Both the position numbers and the translations under genes were made by a program. Under the pieces are notes generated by a model. The model was not told the DNA's origin. It did not search any database and was given only the letters and a program-made list of their open reading frames with translations. Below, one piece after another: positions 8,691 through 19,121 of a DNA stretch of 64,000 nucleotides. The number at the start of each line of letters is the position of its first letter. The stretch's first letter is position 1. The DNA is from DATARH01 sp963734125. GTDB lineage: Bacteria; Pseudomonadota; Alphaproteobacteria; ATCC43930; CGMCC-115725. The stretch is from the NCBI GenBank assembly GCA_963734125.1, contig CAVTGB010000063.1, positions 1 through 64,000 of the forward strand, in the 5' to 3' direction.

Positions 8691-8797
8691 ACCCGTGCGG
8701 CGGCCCAGTTGGCTAGAGACCCACGGCTGCCGCATCCCGGGGGATCGGGACGGTGCTTTCCCGGGCCGACCGGTCCTGCTTTTGACATGAGGTTTCC

Positions 8798-10750
<1,953 letters not shown>

Positions 10751-10778
10751 GGTTGCCGCTGCCTGCGAAGCACTGGCT

Positions 10779-10804
10779 GCCCCCCGGGCTTCGGCCCCGG
10801 GGGC
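10779..10804 (+). terminator. strong G+C hairpin between dnaK and dnaJ
   Basis: Two 11-base arms (10779-10789 and 10794-10804) pair with one mismatch around a TTCG tetraloop. No T-run follows, so this is not a standard intrinsic terminator. It may attenuate read-through into dnaJ or protect the dnaK mRNA 3' end. Confidence 0.4.
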
Positions 10805-10845
10805 GGCTCCGTTCCAATTGACTTCTTGCCGGGCGTCCATCGACA

Positions 10846-11982
10846 ATGGCGAAGCAGGACTTTTACGAACTTCTTGGCGTGTCGCGATCGGCTGATGCCG
10901 ATGAGTTGAAGCGATCCTATCGCAAGCTCGCCATGCAGTATCACCCGGACCGCAACCCGGGCGACAAAGCCGCCGAGCAGAAGTTCAAGGATGTCAACGA
11001 GGCGTACGACATCCTCAAGGACGACCAGAAGCGCGCCGCCTATGACCGGTTCGGCCATGCAGCCTTCGAAAACGGCAGCCGCGGGCCCGGCGATTTCGGC
11101 TTTGCCGGAGGCTTCTCCGGCGGCTTTGCCGATATTTTCGAAGAGATGTTCGGCGGGATGGGCGGCGGCCGCCGCGCTCAGGGCGGCCCCAGCCGCGGCA
11201 ACGACCTGCGCTACAACATCGACGTGTCGCTCGAAGATGCCTTTCGCGGCAAGCAGACCACGATCCGGGTTGCCACCTTTGTCCACTGCGATACCTGCAA
11301 GGGTTCGGGCGCCGAGCCGGGCTCGCGTCCGGTCGCCTGCCGGACCTGCCAGGGGCACGGCCGGGTTCGCTCGCAACAGGGCTTCTTCACGGTCGAGCGG
11401 ACCTGTGCGGCCTGCCAGGGCGCAGGCCAAATCATCGAGAAGCCGTGCAAGCCCTGCGGCGGGCAAGGCCGGGTGCGGCGTGAAAAGACGCTGTCGGTTA
11501 ATATTCCGGCCGGCGTTGAAGACGGCACCCGCATCCGCCTTGCCGGCGAAGGAGAGGCCGGGCTGCACCGTGCCGCGCCGGGCGATCTTTACATCTTCGT
11601 CAGCATCGCCGCGCATGCAATCTTTCAGCGCGACGGCGCCAACATCTTTTGCCGGGTGCCGATCGCGATGTCCACAGCCGCGCTCGGCGGCACCATCGAG
11701 GTGCCGACGGTCGAGGGCAGCCGGACCCGAGTGACGGTGCCGCCAGGGACCCAGTCGGGACACCAATTCCGATTGCGTGGCAAAGGGATGACTGTACTTC
11801 GCTCACCGGTGCGCGGCGACATGTACATCAATGCGGTCGTCGAAACGCCGGTCAACTTGACGAAGCGCCAGCAGGAATTGTTGCGCGAATTCGAACAGGC
11901 CGGCGAGACGGCCAAGACCAATCCCGAAAGCGAAGGCTTCTTTGCCCGGGTCAAGGAATTCTTCGAGGATTTGCGCGAATAG
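10846..11982 (+). CDS. dnaJ: molecular chaperone DnaJ (Hsp40)
   Basis: Class A J-protein, 378 residues, co-chaperone stimulating DnaK ATPase. The J-domain (QDFYELLGVSRSADADELKR, with the HPD at about 33-35 in YHPDRNPGD) is followed by a Gly/Phe region (GFAGGFSGGFADIFEEMFGG). Four CxxCxGxG zinc motifs come next (CDTCKGSG, CRTCQGHG, CAACQGAG, CKPCGGQG), then the C-terminal substrate-binding domains. All catalytic and zinc residues are intact. It lies 95 bases after dnaK, separated by a hairpin, so it is probably co-transcribed at a reduced level. Confidence 0.98.
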   Translation: MAKQDFYELLGVSRSADADELKRSYRKLAMQYHPDRNPGDKAAEQKFKDVNEAYDILKDDQKRAAYDRFGHAAFENGSRGPGDFGFAGGFSGGFADIFEEMFGGMGGGRRAQGGPSRGNDLRYNIDVSLEDAFRGKQTTIRVATFVHCDTCKGSGAEPGSRPVACRTCQGHGRVRSQQGFFTVERTCAACQGAGQIIEKPCKPCGGQGRVRREKTLSVNIPAGVEDGTRIRLAGEGEAGLHRAAPGDLYIFVSIAAHAIFQRDGANIFCRVPIAMSTAALGGTIEVPTVEGSRTRVTVPPGTQSGHQFRLRGKGMTVLRSPVRGDMYINAVVETPVNLTKRQQELLREFEQAGETAKTNPESEGFFARVKEFFEDLRE

Positions 11983-12049
11983 AAGGCGGCGGCGAGGCGG
12001 GGAGTCGCGGCTCCGGTGCTGCGGCCGCCGATCAAGCTGACTTACCGGC

Positions 12050-12196
12050 ATGCGATACCGTTTCGAGATCACCCTGGTCGAGGCGACCTTGCTCGTCTGC
12101 ACGGGCACGCTGGCAGCGCTGGTGTACGCGGAGGGCTGGATCTGGCCATTGAAGGCCGCCGCCGTGATGATCCCGGTATCGTTGTTGATCGGCTGA
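12050..12196 (+). CDS. possible 48-residue small membrane protein
   Basis: An ATG-initiated frame of 48 codons ending TGA lies between dnaJ and the convergent phoU fragment. Its product begins MRYRFEITLVEATLLV and has two hydrophobic segments (about residues 7-26 and 33-47) split by a Trp-rich turn (AEGWIWPLK). No clear ribosome site is present. The hydrophobic layout is consistent with a small inner-membrane protein. The gene could also be chance, since it matches no family I recognise. Confidence 0.3.
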   Translation: MRYRFEITLVEATLLVCTGTLAALVYAEGWIWPLKAAAVMIPVSLLIG

Positions 12197-12231
12197 TCCC
12201 GGCAAGAGAGCCGCGCTACCGGCGGCGGCAT

Positions 12232-12573
12232 CTACCGCTGGCGCGCCCCGGCCCGGCCGAGCGAGCGATCTGCCGCAACCACTTCAAGGCTCGATTTGTC
12301 GCCCTTCGGGCGCGCCTGCTCGAGCGGCGTGCCGTTCACCATGTAATATACATTCTCGGCAATATTGGTCGCGTGGTCACCAATGCGCTCGATGTTCTTT
12401 GCCATGAACAACAGATGCGTAGAGGGGCCGATATTGCGCGGGTCCTCCATCAGGTAAGTAAGAAACACGCGGAAGAGGCTGGCATACATCTCGTCCACCT
12501 CTTCATCGCGGTTCCAGACCGCGATCGCCTTGTCGGCGTCGCGAACCGATATGCTCGACACCGCCGGCGTCAC
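12232..12573 (-). CDS. phoU: truncated PhoU, C-terminal half only
   Basis: PhoU links the Pst phosphate transporter to PhoR. This frame encodes 113 residues corresponding to the second PhoU repeat: RDADKAIAVWNRDEEVDEMY, FRVFLTYLMEDPRNI, LLFMAKNIERIGDHATNIAE and NVYYMVNGTPLEQARPKGD. The first repeat (about 120 residues) is missing. The start is GTG at 12573, overlapping the phoR stop as GTGA. In related genomes pstSCAB and the phoU 5' half lie between phoR and this sequence, so an internal deletion (or an assembly collapse) has joined them. phoB is not found downstream; dnaJ converges instead. Confidence 0.85.
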   Translation of the reverse strand: MTPAVSSISVRDADKAIAVWNRDEEVDEMYASLFRVFLTYLMEDPRNIGPSTHLLFMAKNIERIGDHATNIAENVYYMVNGTPLEQARPKGDKSSLEVVAADRSLGRAGARQR

Positions 12574-13988
12574 TCTTCGATGATGCCGCCCTGCGCTCCT
12601 GCCGCGCGCAGCCAGACCGTGAAGGTCGAGCCCTGGCCAATTTCGCTGGCGATATCGAGCCGGCCGCGATGGCGGTTGAGGATGTGCTTGACGATCGCGA
12701 GGCCGAGCCCAGTGCCGCCGAGTTCGCGCGAGCGCGCGGTATCGACCCGGTAAAAGCGCTCGGTCAGGCGCGGCAGCTGCTCACTCGGAATGCCGTCGCC
12801 CTGGTCGGCGACCGCGACCCGCACCAGCTCCGGGACCGCCCCGCTCCCGGTTCCGCCCGTCACTCTGACTTCGCTGCGTGGCCGGCCGTATTTGACGGCG
12901 TTGTCGAGCAAGTTCTGGAAGATCTGGGCCAACTCGTCGCGGTCTCCCTGCACCTCGGGGAGATCGGTCGGCAGGGCGCAGACGATGCGAATGCCGCGTT
13001 CGGCGGCGCGCAACTCCAGCCCGCGAGCGACTTCGTCGATGACCGGCGCCAGCGCGATCCGGTCGGTCGGTGGGACGTGCTCGTTGAGTTCGATGCGCGA
13101 CAGCGACAATAAATCGTCGACGAGCCGCGCCATGCGCTGCGCCTGCTCGCGCATGATCCCGAGAAAGCGCTCGCGGGCGGCAACATCCTCGCGCGCCGGC
13201 CCGAGCAGTGTCTCGATAAAGCCGATCAGGGTTGCGAGCGGCGTCTTCAGCTCGTGCCCCGCGTTGGCGATGAAATCGGCGCGCATCTGCTCGCTGCGCT
13301 TCAATGCGGTGACGTCATGCAGGGTCAGGATCGCCGCTGCACCGTCGAGCGCCGGGCCATCGTTCGGTCCATTGGCGATCCACGAGAAATTGGCGCGCAA
13401 CACCCGTTCGATCGGCCCGGACAGGGCGAACTCGACGCTGCGAATCGGTTCGCCCCGCAACACCGCATCGGCGGCGGCGAGCAGCACCGGGTTGCGCAGC
13501 GCCGCCGCCAAGTCGCGTGGCTGGGCTCCCGGTCCGATGAACTCCCGCGCCGCGGCGTTACTGCGAACGATGCGGCGCTGGCGATCGATCATAATGAGCG
13601 GATCGGGCACCGCGGTGATGACCGCCTCGGCGGCGGCGAACTGCGCCTCGGCTTGCGCGGCGCGCTCGCTCCACGACCGTCGCAACCGCAGCACTGCCGG
13701 CCATATCACTCGCGCCGCCAGGCTCAACCGGTGCCGTCGATCACCCGGCGCGGCCGCCTCGCTCGGCGGAGCATCAGGGCCGAGCCGGTCGATGGCGGCG
13801 CGCGCTCCGCCGAGCGAGGCCACCAGCGCGATCGTCATCAGAGCCGATAAAGCCAGCATCGCCGCGGCGCCGACGATCGCCGTCACACCATCCAGCCCGC
13901 CGAACGCGAACAGCGCGGCGCTGGCGATCCCGCCCGGCATCGACAGGGCGAGAGCGAACCCCGCGCTCCGGCCAAGGTTGCGTCCCAT
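12570..13988 (-). CDS. phoR: phosphate regulon sensor histidine kinase PhoR
   Basis: Inner-membrane kinase, 472 residues. Two N-terminal membrane segments (about 8-30 and 33-58) are followed by a PAS domain (AVITAVPDPLIMIDRQRRIV near 122-141). The dimerisation domain carries the phospho-acceptor His245 in ANAGHELKTPLATLIGFIE. The ATPase domain has N-box IFQNLLDNAVKYG, G1 DQGDGIP and G2 GGTGLGLAIVKHILNRH. This order and the sequence around His fit PhoR, which phosphorylates PhoB under phosphate limitation. The stop overlaps a truncated phoU, and no pst or phoB gene is nearby, so its regulatory partners are missing from this locus. Confidence 0.88.
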   Translation of the reverse strand: MGRNLGRSAGFALALSMPGGIASAALFAFGGLDGVTAIVGAAAMLALSALMTIALVASLGGARAAIDRLGPDAPPSEAAAPGDRRHRLSLAARVIWPAVLRLRRSWSERAAQAEAQFAAAEAVITAVPDPLIMIDRQRRIVRSNAAAREFIGPGAQPRDLAAALRNPVLLAAADAVLRGEPIRSVEFALSGPIERVLRANFSWIANGPNDGPALDGAAAILTLHDVTALKRSEQMRADFIANAGHELKTPLATLIGFIETLLGPAREDVAARERFLGIMREQAQRMARLVDDLLSLSRIELNEHVPPTDRIALAPVIDEVARGLELRAAERGIRIVCALPTDLPEVQGDRDELAQIFQNLLDNAVKYGRPRSEVRVTGGTGSGAVPELVRVAVADQGDGIPSEQLPRLTERFYRVDTARSRELGGTGLGLAIVKHILNRHRGRLDIASEIGQGSTFTVWLRAAGAQGGIIEE

Positions 13989-14162
13989 CGGTCTGGCTCA
14001 AAGGCTGTTCGGCGCCGCGTACGAAGCCCCGAGATCGTTGACAGGGCGGGGCGCATTACTATAGTGCGCGCCTCCCGGAACGCGCGAGCGGGTCCGGCAG
14101 ATCTTATTGCGCCGAAGCTGCTATTGTCGCGACCGGCGCGTCACCCGATATCGGTTCTCATG

Positions 14163-14525
14163 ATGTTTGCAGTGATCCGCACCGGCGGCAAGCAATACAA
14201 GGTCGCCAAGGACGATGTGATCGCGGTCGAGAAACTCGCCGGCGAGCCTGGGGCGACGATCGAGTTGGGCGAAGTGCTGATGGTCGGCGACGGCGCCGCA
14301 GTATCGGCGGGCACACCGCTGTTGTCGGGCGCCTCGGTCAGCGCGACCCTCGTTGAGCAGCGCCGCGCCGACAAGATCATCGTCTTCAAGAAAAAGCGGC
14401 GGCACAACTACCGCCGCAAGAACGGCCATCGCCAGCACCAGACCGTGCTCCGGATCGACGAGATCCACCTGGAGGGCGCGTCGCTCGCGCCGGCGGCGAC
14501 GCAGGAGGTTCATGATGGCGCATAA
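14163..14525 (+). CDS. rplU: 50S ribosomal protein L21
   Basis: Binds 23S rRNA in the large subunit. The start MFAVIRTGGKQYKVAKDDVI and the basic block KIIVFKKKRRHNYRRKNGHR are diagnostic. The product is 120 residues, slightly longer than E. coli L21 because of a C-terminal extension. ATG at 14163 is preferred over 14160 or the long upstream extension to 14064, since L21 normally begins M-Y/F-A-V-I. The gene overlaps rpmA by 11 bases, so the two are translationally coupled. It is divergent from phoR. Confidence 0.96.
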   Translation: MFAVIRTGGKQYKVAKDDVIAVEKLAGEPGATIELGEVLMVGDGAAVSAGTPLLSGASVSATLVEQRRADKIIVFKKKRRHNYRRKNGHRQHQTVLRIDEIHLEGASLAPAATQEVHDGA

Positions 14526-14799
14526 AAAAGCGGGCGGCTCCTCGCGCAACGGCCGGGACAGCGGCGGGCGGCGGCTCGGGGTCAAGAAATTCGGCGGCGA
14601 GATCGTTGTTCCCGGCAACATCATCGTGCGTCAGCGCGGCACCAAGTTCCACCCGGGCGAGCGGGTCGGCATGGGGCGCGATCACACGCTCTTCGCGCTG
14701 GTCGAGGGCGCGGTGCAATTCAAGAAGGGAATTGGCGGGCGCACCTTTATTTCGGTGACGCCGGGCGCCGACGAACGACCGGCCGAAGCCGCCGAGTAG
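14515..14799 (+). CDS. rpmA: 50S ribosomal protein L27
   Basis: The 94-residue product starts MAHKKAGGSSRNGRDSGGRR, whose flexible N-terminus reaches the peptidyl-transferase centre, and continues GVKKFGGEIVVPGNIIVRQR and GVGRD-like GMGRDHTLFAL. ATG at 14515 is preferred over 14512 since GGAGG is better spaced. It overlaps the 3' end of rplU. An intrinsic terminator follows at 14825. Confidence 0.97.
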   Translation: MAHKKAGGSSRNGRDSGGRRLGVKKFGGEIVVPGNIIVRQRGTKFHPGERVGMGRDHTLFALVEGAVQFKKGIGGRTFISVTPGADERPAEAAE

Positions 14800-14824
14800 C
14801 CGTTCCCCAGAATGACCGGAACCG

Positions 14825-14853
14825 AGGGGAGCGGCCCGGCTGCTCCCCTTTTT
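14825..14853 (+). terminator. intrinsic terminator after rpmA
   Basis: Arms AGGGGAGC (14825-14832) and GCTCCCCT (14842-14849) form an 8-bp stem with a 9-base loop, followed by a T5 run at 14849-14853. It separates the rplU-rpmA unit from obgE, although partial read-through is likely. Confidence 0.85.
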
Positions 14854-14873
14854 GTTTCGGGCGACAGAGACCC

Positions 14874-15908
14874 ATGAAATTCCTCGACCAGTGCAAGATC
14901 TACCTGAAGAGCGGTGATGGCGGGCGCGGCGCGATGAGCATGCGCCACGAGAAATTCATCGAATTCGGCGGGCCCGACGGCGGCGACGGCGGCAAGGGCG
15001 GCGACATTGTTTTTGTTGCCGCCGACAATCTCAATACGCTGATCGACTACCGCTACCAGCAGCATTTCCGCGCGCAGAACGGGCGCGGCGGCGCCGGGGC
15101 GAACAAGACCGGCGCGCAGGGCCGCGAGATCGTGCTGCGGGTGCCGCTGGGCACGCAGATCCTCGCCGACGACCAGGAAACCGTGCTCGCCGATCTGGTC
15201 CGCCCGGGCCAGCGTGTCGTCTTATTGCGCGGCGGCGATGGCGGCTTTGGCAATGCCCATTACAAAAGCTCGACCAACCAGGCGCCGCGTCGCGCCGATC
15301 CGGGTTGGCCCGGTCAGGAACTTTGGGTGTGGCTGCGCCTCAAGCTGATCGCCGACGCCGGGCTCATCGGTCTACCCAATGCCGGCAAATCGACGCTGCT
15401 CGCGCGGCTCTCGCACGCCCGCCCGAAAATCGCGGACTATCCGTTCACCACCCTCCACCCTCAGCTCGGGGTCGTGCGGCTGGGCGAGGATGCCGAGTTC
15501 GTCCTGGCGGATCTCCCCGGCCTCATCGCGGGCGCCAGCGAGGGTGTCGGGCTCGGGACCCGCTTCCTCGGGCATGTCGAGCGCTGTGCCGTGATCCTGC
15601 ATCTGATCGACGGGACCGAGGATGACGTCGCCCTTGCCTATCGGACGATCCGCCGCGAGCTCGCCGATTACGGCCATGGCCTCTCTGACAAGCCGGAAAT
15701 CATCGGCCTCAACAAGATCGACGCCGTCGATCCCGCCGCGGTCGCCCGGAAATGCCGTGCGCTCGCCCGCGCGGCCGGGAGCGGCGCCACGGTGCTGCCG
15801 CTGTCAGGCGTCAGCGGCGCCGGCATCGCGCCGGTGCTCGGGGCCCTTTCTGCGGCGATTGAGACGGCCCGCACCGGCACCGCCGCCGCGCTGGTCGGCC
15901 CCGGATGA
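14874..15908 (+). CDS. obgE: GTPase Obg (ObgE/CgtA)
   Basis: Essential GTPase for late 50S ribosome assembly and growth control, 344 residues. The N-terminal Obg domain is Gly-rich (MKFLDQCKIYLKSGDGGRGA; GGPDGGDGGKGGDIVF). The G domain has G1 GLPNAGKSTLLARLS near 164, G2 DYPFTTLHPQLGVV, G3 LADLPGLIAGASEGVGLG, and G4 GLNKIDA. It lacks the variable C-terminal OCT domain of some species. The stop overlaps proB by four bases (ATGA), and the rplU-rpmA-obgE-proB-proA order is common in Alphaproteobacteria. Confidence 0.97.
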   Translation: MKFLDQCKIYLKSGDGGRGAMSMRHEKFIEFGGPDGGDGGKGGDIVFVAADNLNTLIDYRYQQHFRAQNGRGGAGANKTGAQGREIVLRVPLGTQILADDQETVLADLVRPGQRVVLLRGGDGGFGNAHYKSSTNQAPRRADPGWPGQELWVWLRLKLIADAGLIGLPNAGKSTLLARLSHARPKIADYPFTTLHPQLGVVRLGEDAEFVLADLPGLIAGASEGVGLGTRFLGHVERCAVILHLIDGTEDDVALAYRTIRRELADYGHGLSDKPEIIGLNKIDAVDPAAVARKCRALARAAGSGATVLPLSGVSGAGIAPVLGALSAAIETARTGTAAALVGPG

Positions 15909-17068
15909 GCGCTTCGGAGAAGGCGCCAGCCCCGACCCCGGCGGCGGCTCTCGCGGCGGCGCGGCGGATCGTCTTGAAGATCGGCTCAGCATTACTGGTC
16001 GCCGATGGCGGCGAGATCCGACGCGCCTGGCTCGACGCGCTGGTTGACGATGTCGCGCGCTGCCGCCTGCGCGGCCAGGAGGTGATCATCGTCTCCTCCG
16101 GGGCGATCGCGGTCGGGCGCCGCCATCTGGGCTTGCGCGCGCGGACGCTGCGCCTCGAAGAACAGCAGGCCGCTGCCGCGACTGGACAGATCCGCCTCGC
16201 TCATGCCTATCAGGAGGCCTTGGCGCGGCATAAGATCACCGTCGCGCAGATCCTGCTGACCCCGGAGGACACCGAGGAGCGCCGCCGCCATCTGAACGCG
16301 CGCGCGACCTTCGCCCAATTGCTCGCGCTCGGCGCGGTGCCGGTGGTCAACGAGAACGACACCGTAGCCACCGCTGAGATCCGCTTTGGCGATAACGATC
16401 GCCTGGCCGCCCGCGTCGCGCAAATGACCAGCGCCGACATGCTGGTGCTGCTCTCGGACATCGACGGTCTCTATACCGCCGACCCGCGCGCGGATGCGGC
16501 GGCGCAGCACATCCCTCTAGCGCGCGAGATCGGGCCCGAAATCGAGGCGATGGCCGGCGCGGCGCCGCCCGGGCACAGCTCCGGCGGGATGGTCACCAAG
16601 CTGGCGGCGGCACGCATCGCACTCAACGCCGGCTGCCATATGCTGATCGCCGAGGGTGACGGGGGTGGCGCCCACGGGCCGCTGACGGCGATCGAGGCCG
16701 GCGCCCGGGCCACCCTGTTTTTGCCGGGCGGCGAACCGCGCTCGGCGCGCAAGGCCTGGATCGCCGCCGCGGTCAACCCGGCCGGGGCGCTCATCGTCGA
16801 TGATGGCGCAGCGCGGGCGTTGCGCGGCGGCAAGAGCCTGCTGCCCGCCGGGATCATCGCGGTCGAGGGCGCCTTCGAACGCGGCGATTGCGTGATCGTG
16901 CGCACCCGTGCCGGGGGCGAAGCGGGGCGCGGCCTCTCGGCCTATGCGAGCGCCGATATCCGGCTCATCGCCGGACACAAGAGCGGTGAAATTGCAACAA
17001 TTCTAGGCTACCGTGGGCGCGACGAGATCATTCACCGCGACGATCTGGTGGTGACCGAACGACGATGA
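15905..17068 (+). CDS. proB: glutamate 5-kinase
   Basis: First step of proline synthesis: ATP-dependent phosphorylation of glutamate to gamma-glutamyl phosphate. The amino-acid kinase domain shows RIVLKIGSALLVADGG, EVIIVSSGAIAVGRRHLG near residue 65, VPVVNENDTVATAEIRFGDN and GGMVTKLAAARIALNAGC. The C-terminal part (about 290-375) is a PUA domain. The 387-residue length is normal. ATGA overlaps at both ends couple it to obgE and proA. Confidence 0.96.
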   Translation: MSASEKAPAPTPAAALAAARRIVLKIGSALLVADGGEIRRAWLDALVDDVARCRLRGQEVIIVSSGAIAVGRRHLGLRARTLRLEEQQAAAATGQIRLAHAYQEALARHKITVAQILLTPEDTEERRRHLNARATFAQLLALGAVPVVNENDTVATAEIRFGDNDRLAARVAQMTSADMLVLLSDIDGLYTADPRADAAAQHIPLAREIGPEIEAMAGAAPPGHSSGGMVTKLAAARIALNAGCHMLIAEGDGGGAHGPLTAIEAGARATLFLPGGEPRSARKAWIAAAVNPAGALIVDDGAARALRGGKSLLPAGIIAVEGAFERGDCVIVRTRAGGEAGRGLSAYASADIRLIAGHKSGEIATILGYRGRDEIIHRDDLVVTERR

Positions 17069-18354
17069 GCGAAACCCTGACCCGGACTAACGCCGAGACC
17101 GATCTTGCCGCGACGATGGCCGGGATCGGGCGCCGCGCCCACGATGCCGCGGAGGCGCTGGCGCTCGCTTCGGGCCAGGCACGGGCGAGCGGGCTTCGGG
17201 CCGCCGCCGCTGCGGTCCGCTCGCAAGCCAATCAAATTCTCGAGGCCAATGCCCGGGACATCGCCGAGGCCGCAGGCGCCGGGATCCGCGGCGCGCTCGT
17301 CGATCGCCTCGCGCTCGACCCGAAACGGCTCGAAGCTGTCGCACGTGGCCTTGAGAGCATCGCCGCATTGCCCGACCCCGTTGGCCGGGTGCTGGCGGAC
17401 TGGACCCGGCCCAACGGGCTCAAGATCTCGCGGGTCAGCGTGCCGCTCGGGGTCATCGGCATCATCTACGAGAGCCGCCCCAACGTCACCGCGGACGCCG
17501 GCGGGATCGCGCTCAAATCGGGCAACGCCGCGATCCTGCGCGGCGGCTCGGAGAGCTTTCATTCCTCGCGCGCGCTGGTCGCCGCGCTGCGCCAGGGGTT
17601 AGCGGCGGCCGACTTGCCGGAAGATGCGATCCAGCTGGTGCCGACCCGCGATCGGGACGCGGTCGGCATGATGCTGAAGATGAGCGGGGTCATCGACGTC
17701 ATCGTGCCGCGCGGCGGCGCGTCCCTGATCGAGCGGGTCCAGCGGGAGAGCCGCATTCCGGTCATCGCCCATCTCGAGGGGCTGTGCCACACCTATATTC
17801 ACCGCGCCGCCGATCCCGCCAAGGCCCGCGCGATCGTGCTCAACGCCAAGATGCGCCGCGTGTCGATCTGTGGCGCGACCGAAACGCTGCTGGTCGATCG
17901 CGCGGTTGCCGCGACGATGCTGCCGCCGATCCTCGCCGATCTGCGGGCCGCCGGGTGCGAGGTGCGCGGCGACCCCGAAACCCTGGCGATCGCGCCCGAA
18001 GCGATCGCGGCGACCGAGGAAGATTGGCGCACCGAATATCTCGACGCCATCCTTGCCGTGCGAGTGGTCGACGGGGTGGCCCAGGCGATCGAGCACATCA
18101 ACCGCTACGGCTCGCACCACACCGACGCGATCGTCACCGAGGACGAGGCGACCGCGGAGCGGTTTCTGCGCGAGGTCGACAGCGCGATCGTCCTGGTCAA
18201 CGCCTCGACCCAATTCGCCGATGGGGGCGAATTCGGGATGGGCGCCGAGATCGGCATCTCGACCCAGCGCCTGCCGCCGCGCGGCCCGGTCGGTGCGGCC
18301 GAACTGACCACCTACAAATACCTCGTCCGCGGCAGCGGCCAGGTGAGGCCCTGA
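17065..18354 (+). CDS. proA: gamma-glutamyl phosphate reductase
   Basis: Second step of proline synthesis: NADPH reduction of gamma-glutamyl phosphate to glutamate semialdehyde. The aldehyde-dehydrogenase fold shows GVIGIIYESRPNVTADAGGI, LKSGNAAILRGG and the catalytic Cys segment MRRVSICGATETLLVDR near residue 275. It ends with the conserved EFGMGAEIGISTQRLPPRGP. The length of 429 is typical. The start overlaps the proB stop by four bases. A palindromic repeat lies between its stop and nadD. Confidence 0.96.
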   Translation: MSETLTRTNAETDLAATMAGIGRRAHDAAEALALASGQARASGLRAAAAAVRSQANQILEANARDIAEAAGAGIRGALVDRLALDPKRLEAVARGLESIAALPDPVGRVLADWTRPNGLKISRVSVPLGVIGIIYESRPNVTADAGGIALKSGNAAILRGGSESFHSSRALVAALRQGLAAADLPEDAIQLVPTRDRDAVGMMLKMSGVIDVIVPRGGASLIERVQRESRIPVIAHLEGLCHTYIHRAADPAKARAIVLNAKMRRVSICGATETLLVDRAVAATMLPPILADLRAAGCEVRGDPETLAIAPEAIAATEEDWRTEYLDAILAVRVVDGVAQAIEHINRYGSHHTDAIVTEDEATAERFLREVDSAIVLVNASTQFADGGEFGMGAEIGISTQRLPPRGPVGAAELTTYKYLVRGSGQVRP

Positions 18355-18376
18355 AGAACACTCGCCCCAACAAAGC

Positions 18377-18502
18377 CCCTCTCCCGCATCGCGGGAGAGG
18401 GAGGGACCCGTCGCGAAGCGATGTGAGGGTGAGGGTCGACGGTGCCAACCCACCCGTTCAAAAGGTGCCCCCTCACCCCAATCCTCTCCCCCGGGGGAGA
18501 GG
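18377..18502. repeat. palindromic intergenic repeat (REP-like) between proA and nadD
   Basis: Two hairpins bracket the element. The first has 11-bp arms CCCTCTCCCGC and GCGGGAGAGGG (18377-18401) around ATC. The second is a perfect 20-bp palindrome (18483-18502) with arms CCTCTCCCCC and GGGGGAGAGG. Between them lies the sequence ACCCGTCGCGAAGCGATG with GTGAGGGTGAGGG. This layout is that of a widespread repeat class in G+C-rich Alphaproteobacteria. The nadD start codon lies only 17 bases past its end. Confidence 0.85.
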
Positions 18503-18518
18503 GAGTTCATATGGGGCC

Positions 18519-19121
18519 TTGGCCCGCCGCCGCATCGGTCTCCTCGGCGGCTCGTTCAACCCGGCGCACGGCGGCCATCTGCACATCAGCCGGCTGGCGC
18601 TGACCCGGCTTGACCTTGACGAAGTGTGGTGGCTGGTCTCGCCGCAAAACCCGTTGAAACCGGTTGCGGGCATGGCCCCGTTCGCCGAGCGCCTGGCAAC
18701 GGCCGCTGAGGTCGCAGTCGCCGACCGGCGCATCCGGGTCATCGACATCGAGGCCGGGCTCGGTTCAACCTACACCGCCGACACGCTGAAAGTACTGCGC
18801 CGGCGCTATCCGCGCGCCGGCTTTGTCTGGCTGATGGGTGACGACAACCTCGCCCAGATACCCCATTGGAAGCGGTGGCAGGAGATCTTCCACGCCGTTC
18901 CGATCGCCGTTTTTAATCGCCCCGGCACCATGTTGACCGCGCTCGCGGGAATTGCCGCGCACCGCTTTGCCCGGGCGCGCGTGCCGGTTCTGGCGGCGCG
19001 CCATCTGGCGTTGATGCCGCCGCCCGCCTGGGTGTTCTTCCACACCAGGCTCGACCCGCGCTCGGCCACCCGGATCAGGGCCGAGCGATCGCTGCCACCC
19101 AGGAAGGAGAACAGACCCAAC
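18519..19121 (+). CDS. nadD: nicotinate-nucleotide adenylyltransferase
   Basis: Makes deamido-NAD from nicotinate mononucleotide and ATP. The nucleotidyltransferase signature RRRIGLLGGSFNPAHGGHLH is at the start, with VWWLVSPQNPLK near residue 42, VWLMGDDNLAQIPHWKRW near residue 105 and HTRLDPRSATRIRA at the end. No ATG exists in frame; TTG at 18519 is the best start, next to the repeat. There is no stop codon: the frame continues into rsfS, so the listed end is only the base before the rsfS start. Either a natural fusion or a one-base indel near the 3' end is possible (a TGA one frame over overlaps the rsfS GTG). Confidence 0.9.

Noticed and set aside
10779..10804. Strong terminator of dnaK transcription
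   Set aside because: The hairpin lacks a T-run, and dnaJ follows on the same strand, so full termination is not claimed; it is listed only as a possible attenuating hairpin.
17784..18518. Upstream extension of the nadD frame into proA
   Set aside because: It runs through the proA coding region in another frame and across the repeat. ProA has firm motifs, so the extension is chance openness.
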